A stretch of 64,000 nucleotides of DNA, from the NCBI RefSeq assembly GCF_000423705.1, contig NZ_AUIM01000010.1, positions 372,001-436,000 of the forward strand, given 5' to 3'. The notes beneath the pieces are model-generated. The model worked only from the letters and a program-made list of their open reading frames with translations. It did not search any database and was not told the DNA's origin. Positions within the stretch are counted from its first letter, which is position 1. Every line of letters starts with the position of its first letter. This DNA comes from Stappia stellulata DSM 5886. GTDB taxonomy: Bacteria; Pseudomonadota; Alphaproteobacteria; Rhizobiales; Stappiaceae. Shown here piece by piece: positions 51,529-60,739 of this stretch. The translations under genes were made by a program, and so were the position numbers.

Positions 51529-52545
51529 TCAGTCCCGGTTTTGCATACGTGTGGTTCCGCGTTCGATCAGGACGCTGTCGATCTCGACGCGGCTGCGCTC
51601 CAGCGGCTTGCCGTCGATCAGCTGCATCAGCATTTCGACCACCGCCGCGACCATCTCGTTTGCCGGCTGCCGAAGGGTCGTCAGGTCAAACACCCGCCAT
51701 GCCGCCATTTTCACATCGTCGAATCCCACAACCGACACATCCTCCGGCACCCGCAGACCGAGGTCGTGTTGAAGCGCCTCCAGCACGGCAAAGGCCATGT
51801 GGTCGTTGCCGACAAAGACCGCTTCGGGCCGGTTCGGGCCGGCGAAAATCTCACGCGTTGCCGCCATTGCCGTTTCGCGGTTGTACCGGCCGTCGACGCA
51901 GGCCACGGGCTCCAGACCGTGATCGGCCAGCCCGTCGAGAAAGCCACGCATCCGGTCAACGCCGGTCAGCGATTTCTGCCATCCTGAGATATGCGCAATC
52001 CGCCGGTGGCCGAGCCTCGCGAGGAAATCCGCAGCCCTGCGTCCGCCCGCGTAATTCGTCGCCGTCACCGCAGGAACGGCCGGATCGTCCTGCCCGCGGT
52101 TGAACAGCACCAGCGGAATGCCGGCATTTCTGATTTCCTGCGTCAGCTTCAGCGTCGTACTGACGGAGGCCAGGATGATGCCGTCGACCTGATGAGCCAG
52201 CAGATCCTCCACCGCCAAGTCGACACTGTCTTCATCGTTCGAGGCGGTGAAGATTATGATGTGGTACCCCAGCCCCTTCAGCGCCCCGGACAAAAGCTCG
52301 ACGGCCTCGGCAAAAAAGGGATTGTCGAGATAGGCGAAAACCAGGCCGATCACGTTGGACTGACCCTTGATCATCGCCCGCGCCAGCGTGTTCGGGCGAT
52401 AACCGAGCTTGCGGGCGGCCTTTTCCACACTCGCCCGCAATTCCGGCGAGACCCGGGCGCCCGGCGTGAAGACGCGGCTGACGGTCGGCTGGCTGACGCC
52501 CGCCGCACGCGCCACATCCACGGAGGTAACCCGGTTTTCCGCCAT
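51529..52545 (-). CDS. LacI family regulator
   Basis: Encodes 338 residues. The N-terminal LacI helix-turn-helix is TSVDVARAAGVSQPTVSRVF (about 7-26), followed by the hinge and a periplasmic-binding-like ligand domain (GLVFAYLDNPFFAEAVELL onward). The start at 52545 is set by the HTH; the frame is open upstream but not protein-like. It lies within the operon, between the SDR and HisD-like genes. The twin palindromes in front of the operon (56832-56900) are of LacI-operator type and are probably its targets. Confidence 0.9.
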   Translation of the reverse strand: MAENRVTSVDVARAAGVSQPTVSRVFTPGARVSPELRASVEKAARKLGYRPNTLARAMIKGQSNVIGLVFAYLDNPFFAEAVELLSGALKGLGYHIIIFTASNDEDSVDLAVEDLLAHQVDGIILASVSTTLKLTQEIRNAGIPLVLFNRGQDDPAVPAVTATNYAGGRRAADFLARLGHRRIAHISGWQKSLTGVDRMRGFLDGLADHGLEPVACVDGRYNRETAMAATREIFAGPNRPEAVFVGNDHMAFAVLEALQHDLGLRVPEDVSVVGFDDVKMAAWRVFDLTTLRQPANEMVAAVVEMLMQLIDGKPLERSRVEIDSVLIERGTTRMQNRD

Positions 52546-52564
52546 TCCGTTCCCGCAATCCCTG

Positions 52565-53884
52565 TTAGCCGCGCACCGCCGCGGGCGCGCCGTAATCCAC
52601 GTTCTCGCCGCCGTAGCGCCGGACACGCAGGTTGCACTGCTCCGCATGACCGACGAACCCCTCCAGAAGGCACAGCCGCGAGCCATAGGCGCCAATCTCA
52701 GCTGCCGCAGCGTCGGTTGTGATCTTCTGATAGGAATGCGTCTTCAGGAACTTGCCGACCCACAGTCCGCCGGTGTAGCGCCCCGCCTTTTTGGTCGGCA
52801 GCGTGTGATTGGTGCCGATGACCTTGTCGCCATTGGCGACATTGGTGCGCGGCCCCAGGAACAATGCCCCGTAACAGGTCATGTTCTCCAGGAACCAGTC
52901 ATCGCGGTCGGTCATCACCTGGACATGCTCGGAGGCAATGTCGTCGGCGACCTGAAGCATCTCTTCATAGGTGTCGCAAAGAATGACCTCGCCGTAATCC
53001 GCCCAGCTCACCCGCGCGGTGTCGGCCGTCGGCAGAATGGCGAGGATCCGCTCGATCTCGGCCAGCGTCCCTTCCGCCAGCTTGCGCGAGTTGGTGAGCA
53101 GCACAGCCGGCGAATTGTAACCGTGCTCGGCCTGTCCCAAGAGGTCGGTCGCACACATTTCCGCGTCCACGGTTTCGTCGGCGATCACCATCGTCTCGGT
53201 CGGGCCGGCGAACAGATCGATGCCGACGCGGCCGAAGAGCTGGCGCTTGGCTTCAGCCACAAAGGCATTGCCGGGGCCGACCAGCAAATGCACCGGCGCG
53301 ATGCTTTGCGTTCCGATGGCCATGGCGCCCACCGCCTGAATACCGCCAAGCACGTAGATCTCGTGCGCGCCGCCCAGATGCATGGCCGCGATCACAGCCG
53401 GGTTCGGCTCGCCGTTGAACGGCGGGGTGCAGGCAACGATGCGCGGCACGCCGGCCACAGCAGCGGTCGCCACCGACATATGCGCGCTGGCCACCATCGG
53501 GAATTTGCCGCCCGGCACGTAGCAACCAACCGATTGGACCGGAATGTTCTTGTGACCGAGAACGACCCCGGGAAGCGTTTCCACCTCGATATCGGTCATG
53601 GAGTCGCGCTGTGCCTGCGCGAATTTCTTCACCTGCTCCTGCGCGAAACGGATGTCTTCCATGTCCTGCGGACCGACCTTGGCGATCAAGGCGTCGATCT
53701 CGTCCGGACTGAGGCGATAGCTCTCCCGGTCGTAATTGTCGAACCTGTTGGCCAGTTCACGCACCGCTGCGTCGCCGCGCATCTCGATGGCATGCAGCGT
53801 TGCCGACACGACCTCGGCGGTTTTCGCATCATCCGCGGCCCGGTCGGCCTCGGGCTTGCCGCGCTTGAGATACTCGATCGTCAT
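52565..53884 (-). CDS. HisD family dehydrogenase, HpsN (sulfopropanediol dehydrogenase)-like
   Basis: Encodes 439 residues of the histidinol dehydrogenase superfamily. The Glu-His catalytic pair is present in [10 protein letters not shown], and the NAD-binding segment is [17 protein letters not shown]. Substrate-side sequence ([21 protein letters not shown]) differs from true HisD (usually LPTGGxARF). This pattern and the location with TRAP and SDR genes match HpsN-type enzymes, which oxidise 2,3-dihydroxypropane-1-sulfonate, or related diol dehydrogenases. It is unlikely to be the histidine-biosynthetic enzyme. The start is ATG 53884. Confidence 0.78.
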   Translation of the reverse strand: MTIEYLKRGKPEADRAADDAKTAEVVSATLHAIEMRGDAAVRELANRFDNYDRESYRLSPDEIDALIAKVGPQDMEDIRFAQEQVKKFAQAQRDSMTDIEVETLPGVVLGHKNIPVQSVGCYVPGGKFPMVASAHMSVATAAVAGVPRIVACTPPFNGEPNPAVIAAMHLGGAHEIYVLGGIQAVGAMAIGTQSIAPVHLLVGPGNAFVAEAKRQLFGRVGIDLFAGPTETMVIADETVDAEMCATDLLGQAEHGYNSPAVLLTNSRKLAEGTLAEIERILAILPTADTARVSWADYGEVILCDTYEEMLQVADDIASEHVQVMTDRDDWFLENMTCYGALFLGPRTNVANGDKVIGTNHTLPTKKAGRYTGGLWVGKFLKTHSYQKITTDAAAAEIGAYGSRLCLLEGFVGHAEQCNLRVRRYGGENVDYGAPAAVRG

Positions 53885-53951
53885 GAGGGGGTGTCCTTTC
53901 GTCTCCGGCCGATGCCGCACCGGCACCGGCCGCATGCCTGCGGTCAGGGGT

Positions 53952-55247
53952 TTAGCGCCCGTAGCCAAGCAGGTTCTCGGGAAGAACCAGCGACAGCCAC
54001 GGCACATAGGTGATGATGAGAAGGGCCACGAACATTGCCGCCACCCAGGGGAGGATCCGCCGCGCGATCTTGTCGAAGGGAATGCCCCCGACCTGAGCGG
54101 CCATGAAGAGATTGGCGCCGAGCGGCGGCGTCACGAAACCGATGGCCAGGGCGACGATCATGACGATGCCGAAATGCACCGGATCGACGCCCAGCTGCAG
54201 CATGATCGGAAGAAGGACCGGCGTCAGGATGACGATGGCCGCAAGCGTCTCCAGAAAGGTGCCGACGATGAGCAGCAACACCAGGGCCGCCAACAACACC
54301 AGGTACTTGCTGTCGGTCAGCGACAGAACGAATTGCGCCAGCTCCGAGGGGATCTTTTCCAGCGCGATGATCCGACCGAAGGCGACCGATGCGCCGATGA
54401 TGACCAGCACGGCCGAAACCAGAAGCGCAGACTCCAGCATGATTTTCGGTACGGTTCTGAGCGGAAGCTCCCGATAGACGAAACAGCTCACGATGAGCGC
54501 ATAGACGACCGCCACCGCCGAACTTTCCGTCGGCGTAACCACGCCCGAATAGATCCCTCCCAGCACAACGAGCGGCATGGCGAGCGCCAGTTTGGCCTCA
54601 TTGAGCGCGACCAGAAGGCTGCCACGTTTCGCCGGCTCCGCCTGCCCCTCATGCCGGGCGCGGCGACGATGCAGGATGTTGTAGACGATCAGGGTAAGCG
54701 CGATGACAATGCCTGGAACAACGCCCGCCATGAACAGCGCGGTAACCGACACGCCGGCGGCGACGGCATAGACAATCATCACCACCGAAGGCGGTATCAT
54801 CACGCCCAGCCCGCCGGCGCTCGCCACCATGGCCCCCGCATAGGCGCGATCGTAGCCACGCTCCACCAGCGCCGGGATCAGCGCCAGGCCAATGGCGGCA
54901 ACGGTTGCGCTGCCCGTGCCAGAGATCGCGGCAAAGAACAGGCACGACATGATCGTCACTGTCCCAAGATCGCCCGGCGCCCGGCCAAAGGCCCGGTCTG
55001 CAACGGCGATCAACCGCCGCGAAATCCCCCCTTGCGCCATCAGGCTGCCGGCGAGGGTAAACAGCACCACCGCGATCAGGGTGAAGCTGTCGATTCCCGA
55101 CACCAGCCCGAGGGCATACATGTCGAAATTCAGGAACGGGATATAGGCAATCGCAAGCAGGCTGGCCGCTCCCAGCGCGATCCCGATGGGAACGCCGATC
55201 AGCAGGAGCAGGAAGAAGCTGGCAAACAGGATCACGGTGGTCATCAT
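53952..55247 (-). CDS. TRAP transporter large permease (DctM type)
   Basis: Encodes 431 residues with about twelve helices and the motifs [46 protein letters not shown] and [16 protein letters not shown]. The start codon shares a base with the dctQ stop (TGATG). It is the transport subunit of the third TRAP system in the window. Confidence 0.9.
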   Translation of the reverse strand: MMTTVILFASFFLLLLIGVPIGIALGAASLLAIAYIPFLNFDMYALGLVSGIDSFTLIAVVLFTLAGSLMAQGGISRRLIAVADRAFGRAPGDLGTVTIMSCLFFAAISGTGSATVAAIGLALIPALVERGYDRAYAGAMVASAGGLGVMIPPSVVMIVYAVAAGVSVTALFMAGVVPGIVIALTLIVYNILHRRRARHEGQAEPAKRGSLLVALNEAKLALAMPLVVLGGIYSGVVTPTESSAVAVVYALIVSCFVYRELPLRTVPKIMLESALLVSAVLVIIGASVAFGRIIALEKIPSELAQFVLSLTDSKYLVLLAALVLLLIVGTFLETLAAIVILTPVLLPIMLQLGVDPVHFGIVMIVALAIGFVTPPLGANLFMAAQVGGIPFDKIARRILPWVAAMFVALLIITYVPWLSLVLPENLLGYGR

Positions 55248-55738
55248 CAGATATCCGTCTGCGGCCCAAGCCGGGTGTCACCATCAACCAGCGTCCGCCA
55301 CAGGGACTGCAGCAGACGCAGGCTGCTGAGCGCGCCTGAAAACACGATCGCCATGTAAAGGAAACCGAGCGGCCATTCCGTCGAAGACAGGATCTTGCCC
55401 CAGCCGAATGCCTTCTGCGTGATGACCACCCCGAGCCAGCACACCACCACCGAATAGATCAGGAAAATCAACTCGGAGAGCGCAAAGACCCAACGCCGCG
55501 CCATGGCCGGCATCATGTCGAGAAGCACCGTGACACGCATGTGCCGGCGCTCGCGAATGGCGTAGCTCACTCCGAAGTAAATCATGTAGACGAAACAGAA
55601 GCGGGCCAGCTCATTCGCCACAGCGATCGAAGTGGAGAAGGCGAAACGGGCGACCACATCCGCAAAGACAAGCAGGATGATCGCACTCAGCATCCCAACG
55701 ATCACCGTCGGCTCGAACCATTTTTCAAGCGCGCGCAT
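55247..55738 (-). CDS. TRAP transporter small permease (DctQ type)
   Basis: Encodes 163 residues with four helices. The start is ATG 55738 (MRALEKWFEP) because AAGGAGG lies just upstream; an ATG five codons earlier would overlap that site. It is coupled to dctM and separated from the binding-protein gene by 72 bp with a stem-loop. Confidence 0.87.
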   Translation of the reverse strand: MRALEKWFEPTVIVGMLSAIILLVFADVVARFAFSTSIAVANELARFCFVYMIYFGVSYAIRERRHMRVTVLLDMMPAMARRWVFALSELIFLIYSVVVCWLGVVITQKAFGWGKILSSTEWPLGFLYMAIVFSGALSSLRLLQSLWRTLVDGDTRLGPQTDI

Positions 55739-55767
55739 CGCCCCCTCCTTCAAGCTCAGGTTTTCGC

Positions 55768-55798
55768 GCGGCGGCCGCCCGTTTCAGGGGACCGCCGC
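55768..55798 (-). terminator. Stem-loop between TRAP binding-protein and permease genes
   Basis: GCGGCGG (55768-55774) and CCGCCGC (55792-55798) are perfect 7-bp outer arms, and an inner CCC/GGG can also pair. No U-run. Same position in the operon as the stem-loop at 44905-44927. Confidence 0.5.
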
Positions 55799-55810
55799 CC
55801 GCACGAGCGA

Positions 55811-56794
55811 TTACTTCGTCACCGCCGCCATGAACGTGTCGTAGAACTCATCGCCGACCTTGGCGCGGATATCCGCCTCGATGGCGCCGTTCATGGCCTC
55901 ACCGAGGCGCTTCTTGTCGGCGGCCGGCAGCTCATTGACCTTGAGGCCGGCTTCCTTGAGCTTTTCCAGCGTCGCCGCATTGGCTGCGGCCGTCAGTTCG
56001 CGCTGCCGGGAAACCGTTTCGCGCGCCACCTCTTCAATAAGTTGCCTGTCGGCGTCATCGAGGCTTTCGAACCAATCGAGATTGGCCATCCAGAGTTCCG
56101 GCCAGTAGATATGCCCGGTCAACGACACATAATCCTGCACCTCGAAGAAGCGCTCGACGATCATCGAGCTGAGCGCACTTTCCTGCCCGTCGATCAACCC
56201 CTGCTGCAGAGAGGAGTAGATCTCCCCCCAGGCAAGCGGCACCGGCACCGCGCCGACCGACCGCCAGGCCTTGATGGCGATGGGATTGTCCGCCGAACGC
56301 ATCCGCAAGCCCTGGAAGGCATCGAAGCTGTCGAGCGGCGCCCGGCTGTTGGTGAAGCTGCGGAACCCCAGCTCCATGAATCCCATGTTCTTCAGGCCGC
56401 GCGTTTCCATTGCGGCCGAAATTGCCGCCCCGGCATCGCCATCGAGAAGCGAGCGCGCCTCCTGCTCATCCTCAAACAGAAGAAACTGATCGAGCACCGC
56501 CAGCTGATCGACCGCCGCACTCAGATGCACCGACGCACCGGTCGTCATGGTGATGTTCCCGGACTGCACCAGCTCGGTCATTTCCTTGACGCTTCCAAGC
56601 TGTCCGCCCGGATAAATCTCGACCTCGATGCCGCCCTTCGAACGGGCTTCCAGCTCGCTTTCGAAATAGGCGAGCGCCTGATGGATCGGCGAACTTTCCG
56701 GCGTGGCATGACCGATGCGGATGGTGGTATCGGCCAGCGCCGGACCGGCCATGGCAAGACTCACGCCGAGCGTGACAAGCGGTGCGAATTTCAC
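55811..56794 (-). CDS. TRAP transporter solute-binding protein (DctP family)
   Basis: Encodes 327 residues. The signal peptide MKFAPLVTLGVSLAMAGPALA is cleaved before DTTIRIGHATPESSP. The fold-specific segment AFQGLRMRSADNPIAIKAW contains the conserved Arg that binds the substrate carboxylate (or sulfonate), and WGEIYSSLQQGLIDGQES is the usual DctP motif. It has no CxxC motif and belongs to a different branch from the other two binding proteins here. It is the first gene of the operon, 38 bp from the nearer LacI-like operator. Confidence 0.9.
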   Translation of the reverse strand: MKFAPLVTLGVSLAMAGPALADTTIRIGHATPESSPIHQALAYFESELEARSKGGIEVEIYPGGQLGSVKEMTELVQSGNITMTTGASVHLSAAVDQLAVLDQFLLFEDEQEARSLLDGDAGAAISAAMETRGLKNMGFMELGFRSFTNSRAPLDSFDAFQGLRMRSADNPIAIKAWRSVGAVPVPLAWGEIYSSLQQGLIDGQESALSSMIVERFFEVQDYVSLTGHIYWPELWMANLDWFESLDDADRQLIEEVARETVSRQRELTAAANAATLEKLKEAGLKVNELPAADKKRLGEAMNGAIEADIRAKVGDEFYDTFMAAVTK

Positions 56795-56831
56795 GGGCTT
56801 TCCTCCTCAAAATCCCACGGCTTCGCTGCCG

Positions 56832-56845
56832 TGAATGCGTATTCA
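56832..56845. promoter_or_regulatory. LacI-type operator-like palindrome 1
   Basis: TGAATGCGTATTCA, with perfect TGAAT/ATTCA half-sites around a central CG step, 38 bp upstream of the dctP start. It matches the general form of LacI/GalR-family operators with a central CpG. Confidence 0.6.
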
Positions 56846-56886
56846 AGGACTCAAAGCACACATTATTCCGTTTCGCAAACACTTTT

Positions 56887-56900
56887 TGCATACGTATTCA
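56887..56900. promoter_or_regulatory. LacI-type operator-like palindrome 2
   Basis: TGCATACGTATTCA, sharing CGTATTCA with the other copy and exactly 55 bp away from it (about five helical turns). That spacing suits cooperative binding or looping by the LacI-type protein encoded in the operon. Confidence 0.6.
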
Positions 56901-57447
56901 AGCGCGACCGAAGAGCACTTTCCGGCAGCACCCATGGCACCGAGCGGAGCCTGAAATGCGAAGCGGGCCGGGCCGCGCCGGCGTCAAGCCACCCCGCAAA
57001 ACCGGACCGTCAGCCAAGTCGCATCGCCAGCGCCCAAAGAGGCAAGGCGCCGGAAGTTGACAGCCCCGTCCAGGGCCGAGGTTGCGCCGGAAGCACTGCG
57101 TGGGAACAAGGGCGCACGGGAGGCGCATCCGCCGCATCCGAACCGGGTCAGCACATGGGAACGGCAGGCCATCGCGGGCATGACCGATGCATTCTCAGGC
57201 ATCGGGCCGAAGGCATCGCACCGGGTCATGCCGCCTCTCCCGGCCATGCCGGCGGCCTCGCGGACGGAGGCGGCCAGAGCCACCAGACTGGCCGTGCAGG
57301 GCCATTTCTCCACCGCCATCGCCCACCCGCTCGACGGGCCGACAGCGCGAAACACGGCCAAGCGCATCGCCGCACGGAGGCCGAAGATCGGCCGCCGTGA
57401 AATTCCGCTCGACGACACGGCACGCTGACGCCGGGCCTCGTGCGCAA

Positions 57448-58059
57448 TCAGTAGAACGCCTCGGTCACCATCCACAGGACACGCGCTTCGGTATTGCCAT
57501 TGTTGACGAAACGATGCGGACGCGGGCTGTCGAAGCGGAACGCGTCACCCGTGCCCAGGTCGTAGCGCCGACCGTCGATCCAAAGGCTCATCTGACCGGC
57601 AAGGACGACCCCCACCTCTTCCCCCGCATGACTGTAGGGCTGGTCTCCCGATCCCGCGCCCACGTCGAGAATGACCTCCATCAACTGGATGCCGCCCTCT
57701 TCTCCGGAGGTCAGAAGCTCCTTGGCCATTCCCTTGTGATGGAAGTCGAGCCGCCGGCGCGCCCATTTGCGCACGATGATGCCCTGCTCCTCGCCCGGCC
57801 CCTCCTCGCCGGAAAACAGCGAGCTGACCGGCACATCCAGCACGGTACAAATCGACCTGAGCGCCTTGATCGAGGGCGAGGAGACACCGCGCTCGATCTG
57901 GCTGAGCGCCCCGAGCGAGGAGCCCGAGCCCTCCGACACGTCCTTGAGGCTGAGCCCCCGCGCCTTGCGAATGGCCCTCAGCCGCGCCCCCATCTCCCGG
58001 TCGGAGTTCCCGCCCGTGTCGAACATCGCGGCGCTGCCGCCTTCATTCTGATCCGTCAT
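57448..58059 (-). CDS. XRE-cupin transcriptional regulator (PuuR-like)
   Basis: Encodes 203 residues from ATG 58059. An HTH_3 domain (about 22-77; LRAIRKARGLSLKDVSEGSGSS in two helices, then LSQIERG) is followed by a C-terminal cupin (about 120-195; YSHAGEEVGVVLAGQ, DAFRFDSPRPHRF). PuuR and related regulators of putrescine and amine catabolism share this layout. It is divergent from a PuuB-like oxidase gene, with inverted repeats between them. Confidence 0.87.
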   Translation of the reverse strand: MTDQNEGGSAAMFDTGGNSDREMGARLRAIRKARGLSLKDVSEGSGSSLGALSQIERGVSSPSIKALRSICTVLDVPVSSLFSGEEGPGEEQGIIVRKWARRRLDFHHKGMAKELLTSGEEGGIQLMEVILDVGAGSGDQPYSHAGEEVGVVLAGQMSLWIDGRRYDLGTGDAFRFDSPRPHRFVNNGNTEARVLWMVTEAFY

Positions 58060-58078
58060 GGTTGACCGGCCCATCATA

Positions 58079-58114
58079 TTTCATTAGCGTGAAATTGCCT
58101 TAGATATAATTTCA
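58079..58114. promoter_or_regulatory. Three alternating half-sites between the regulator and oxidase genes
   Basis: TTTCA (58079-58083), TGAAATT (58090-58096) and AATTTCA (58108-58114) form two overlapping inverted repeats, TTTCA-N6-TGAAA and TGAAATT-N11-AATTTCA. They lie in the short divergent promoter region and are the likely binding sites of the XRE-cupin regulator. Confidence 0.6.
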
Positions 58115-58131
58115 CAAGTATGGAAGTGCAA

Positions 58132-59454
58132 ATGGGCTCCCATTTTTCCATGTCCACATTGAATCCTCCTGCGTCGCTCTGGGCTGCAACCGCATCCCCT
58201 CCCTCGGCTTCGGCGGAATTGTCCGGTGACATCACTACCGACATCGCCATTATCGGCGGCGGGTTCACCGGACTGTCCACCTCTGTTCATCTAGGTGAAA
58301 TTGGCGTGGACAGTGTCCTCATCGAGGCCGGCAGTCTGGGATATGGCGGCTCGGGCCGCAATGGGGGCCAGGCCATTCCCGGCCTGAAATTCGATCCTGA
58401 CGACCTGGAAGAGATGATGGGTCCCGAGCTTGGACCGCGCCTCGTTCGCGAGGTTGGCGGCGGCCCGGAACTGGCGTTCGAACTGATCGACCGCTACGCG
58501 ATGGACTGCCCGACAGCACGAGCCGGCTGGATCCAGCCCGCCCATTGCGCCTCCGCGGTCGGGACAGTGACCCGGCGCGCCCGGCAATGGGCCGCGCGCG
58601 GCGCCAAAATCCATACCATCGACGCGGACGAGGTGGCCCGGCTGACGGGAACACAGGCCTATGTGGGCGGTCTCATCGACCATCGCGGCGGCGGTCTCCA
58701 GCCGCTCAGCTACGCAAGGGGCCTTGGTCACGCTGCGGCAAGCCTTGGCGTCAGGCTGTTCGACAACACCCGGGCCGACCGGCTGTCGCGCACCAACGGC
58801 CGCTGGACCATCGACACGCCGCGCGGGCGTATCACGGCCCGCGCCGTTGTGCTTGCGACCAACGCCTACACCACCGGCACGCTGGTGCCCGGGCTGGAAC
58901 GGACCATCGTGCCGATCTACAGCTACCAGATCGCCACACGCCCGCTGACGCAGGAGGAGCGCGCCTCGATCCTGCCGGAAGGTCATGTCGCCTCCGACAC
59001 CCGCCGGTTGCTGCGCTACTACCGGTTCGACAGCACCGGCCGGCTTTTGATGGGCGGCCGTGCGCCGTTCAAGGAAGTGCCGGACATGGGCGACGCCCCG
59101 CCGCTTCAAGCAGCCATCGCCGATCTTTACCCGCAGCTTGCCGGCATCGGGATCGACTATGTCTGGAGCGGCCGGGTGGGCATGACCGTCGATCACCTGC
59201 CGCATCTGCATGTGCCCGAAGACGGGCTGTTTGCCGCCATCGGCTACAACGGGCGCGGCGTCGCTCTTGGCACGGTGATGGGTCGGCAACTGGCGAGGTT
59301 GGCTGCCGGCGATCCGGCCGAAAGCGCCGCCTTCCCGATCACCGGCGTCAAGCCCATGCGTTTCCACGGCCTCAACCGGCCCGTGCTCGAAACGCTGATC
59401 CGCTACTACCGCTGGCGCGACAACCGGGAGGCCCGACAGGTCGACCGGTCATAA
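58132..59454 (+). CDS. FAD-dependent amine/amino-acid oxidase (PuuB / DAO family)
   Basis: Encodes 440 residues from ATG 58132, chosen because GGAAG lies five bases upstream; ATG 58120 and 58150 are alternatives. The FAD motif is IAIIGGGFTGLSTSVHL, with SGRNGGQAIPG typical of gamma-glutamylputrescine oxidase PuuB and related enzymes, and a C-terminal GYNGRGVALGTVMGR. It should oxidise an amine imported by the adjacent polyamine-type transporter, giving an aldehyde, ammonia and peroxide. No puuA or puuC gene is present in the window. Confidence 0.87.
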   Translation: MGSHFSMSTLNPPASLWAATASPPSASAELSGDITTDIAIIGGGFTGLSTSVHLGEIGVDSVLIEAGSLGYGGSGRNGGQAIPGLKFDPDDLEEMMGPELGPRLVREVGGGPELAFELIDRYAMDCPTARAGWIQPAHCASAVGTVTRRARQWAARGAKIHTIDADEVARLTGTQAYVGGLIDHRGGGLQPLSYARGLGHAAASLGVRLFDNTRADRLSRTNGRWTIDTPRGRITARAVVLATNAYTTGTLVPGLERTIVPIYSYQIATRPLTQEERASILPEGHVASDTRRLLRYYRFDSTGRLLMGGRAPFKEVPDMGDAPPLQAAIADLYPQLAGIGIDYVWSGRVGMTVDHLPHLHVPEDGLFAAIGYNGRGVALGTVMGRQLARLAAGDPAESAAFPITGVKPMRFHGLNRPVLETLIRYYRWRDNREARQVDRS

Positions 59455-59561
59455 GCCCCCCAAGTCACACAGAATTTGCGCAAGGACATATCCCCGGAGG
59501 GACGAACGTCTCTCGCCGGCCCTTGCGACCCACGTGCATATGACAGGAGAGGAGAACCGAA

Positions 59562-60581
59562 ATGCACCTTCCGATCAAACTCACGGCCTGCGCGGTGCTG
59601 GCCTTCACCACCGCCGCCACGGCCCAGGAGGTCACCGTGGCCTCCTGGGGCGGCTCCTACCAGGACGCCCAGAGCAAGGCGATGTTCCAGCCGACCGCCA
59701 AGGAGCTCGGCATCACCGTCAAGGAAGCGACCTTGAGCGGGCTTGCCGACATCCGCCTGCAGGTGCGCTCCGGCGCGGTCGAATGGGATGTGGTCGATCT
59801 CGGCGCCACCGATTGCGCCATCGGCGCCCGCGAAGGGCTGTTTGAAAAGCTCGATTATTCGGTGATCGACGCCCAGGGCATCGATGACAAGATGGTCAAG
59901 GATCACTGGATCGGCGTGATCTACTACTCGACCGTACCGGCATGGAACACCGCGACCGTCAAGGACGGTCCGCAAAGCTGGGCCGATTTCTGGAACGTCA
60001 AGGATTTCCCCGGCGACCGCTCGCTACGCAACCGCCCGCAGGTGATGCTGGAAATGGCACTGCTCGCCGATGGCGTCGCGCCCAAGGACCTCTACCCGCT
60101 CGACGTCGACCGCGCCTTTGCCAAGATCGAGGAGCTGAAGCCCGATATCGCCACCTGGTGGGAATCCGGCGCCCAGTCCGTCCAGCTTGCCAAGGACGGC
60201 GAAATCGACATGATCGCCGCCTGGGACGGACGGCTTTCCGCCGCCATCGCCGACAAGGCGGCCATCGACTTCACCTACAACGAGGGTCTGCTGAACGCCG
60301 ACTGCCTCGCGGTGCCGAAGGGCGCGCCGAACAAGGAGCTGGCCATGAAGGCCATCGCCAAGTTCGTCTCGCCCGAGCAGCAGGCCACTCTCACGCAGCA
60401 CATCTCCTACGGTCCGGTGAACGTGCGCGCCTTCGAGACCGGCCTGATCCCGGAAGAGGCCCAGGGAAAGATCAACACCTTCCCGGCCAATCTGGAAAAG
60501 CAGATCGTCGTTGACGCCGAATGGTGGGGCGAAAACGGCAACCGGATGCGCGAACGCTGGGACAGCATGATCCAGCGCTGA
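59562..60581 (+). CDS. ABC transporter polyamine-binding protein (PotD/PotF type)
   Basis: Encodes 339 residues. The signal peptide MHLPIKLTACAVLAFTTAATA precedes QEVTVASWGGSYQDAQ, the usual opening of the extracellular solute-binding family 8. It has the features of spermidine/putrescine-type binding proteins (WDVVDLGATDC, FWNVKDFPGDRSLR). AGGAGAGGAG precedes the ATG. The ligand may be putrescine or another amine or amino acid. A strong stem-loop lies just after the gene. Confidence 0.87.
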   Translation: MHLPIKLTACAVLAFTTAATAQEVTVASWGGSYQDAQSKAMFQPTAKELGITVKEATLSGLADIRLQVRSGAVEWDVVDLGATDCAIGAREGLFEKLDYSVIDAQGIDDKMVKDHWIGVIYYSTVPAWNTATVKDGPQSWADFWNVKDFPGDRSLRNRPQVMLEMALLADGVAPKDLYPLDVDRAFAKIEELKPDIATWWESGAQSVQLAKDGEIDMIAAWDGRLSAAIADKAAIDFTYNEGLLNADCLAVPKGAPNKELAMKAIAKFVSPEQQATLTQHISYGPVNVRAFETGLIPEEAQGKINTFPANLEKQIVVDAEWWGENGNRMRERWDSMIQR

Positions 60582-60591
60582 TCCCGCGTCC

Positions 60592-60624
60592 CCGACCGGC
60601 GGCGCACCGATCGCCGCCGGTCGG
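60592..60624 (+). terminator. Stem-loop between binding-protein and ATPase genes
   Basis: CCGACCGGCGGCG (60592-60604), loop CACCGAT and CGCCGCCGGTCGG (60612-60624): perfect 13-bp GC stem. A short T4 at 60631-60634 follows with a gap, so it may attenuate transcription into the ATPase gene as well as stabilise the upstream mRNA. Confidence 0.7.
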
Positions 60625-60739
60625 ACACTGTTTTCCGACCCGGCCGCCCGTCCGGGTCCGGGCGCAAGGCGCCCCGGGCGCGCCCGTGGCGGGCCGCTGG
60701 CCCGGCCGCACCGCCGATCCGCAACACAGGAAGAAATAC

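Larger units (their letters stand above)
56795..57447. other. 653-bp gap: operators and no supportable gene
   Basis: Besides the two operators and the AT-rich promoter segment (56840-56910), the remainder (about 56940-57430) is GC-rich and open in several frames on both strands. The best frame (57057-57428, plus) has skewed composition and no recognisable fold, so I do not call it. It may be remnant DNA. Confidence 0.45.

Noticed and set aside
52565-53884. Histidine-biosynthesis histidinol dehydrogenase
   Set aside because: The substrate-side motif differs from true HisD, there are no other his genes, and the operon is catabolic with a TRAP transporter.
57057-57428. 123-codon plus-strand frame in the gap before the XRE-cupin gene
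   Set aside because: No ribosome site, skewed composition and equally long frames on the opposite strand; no recognisable fold.
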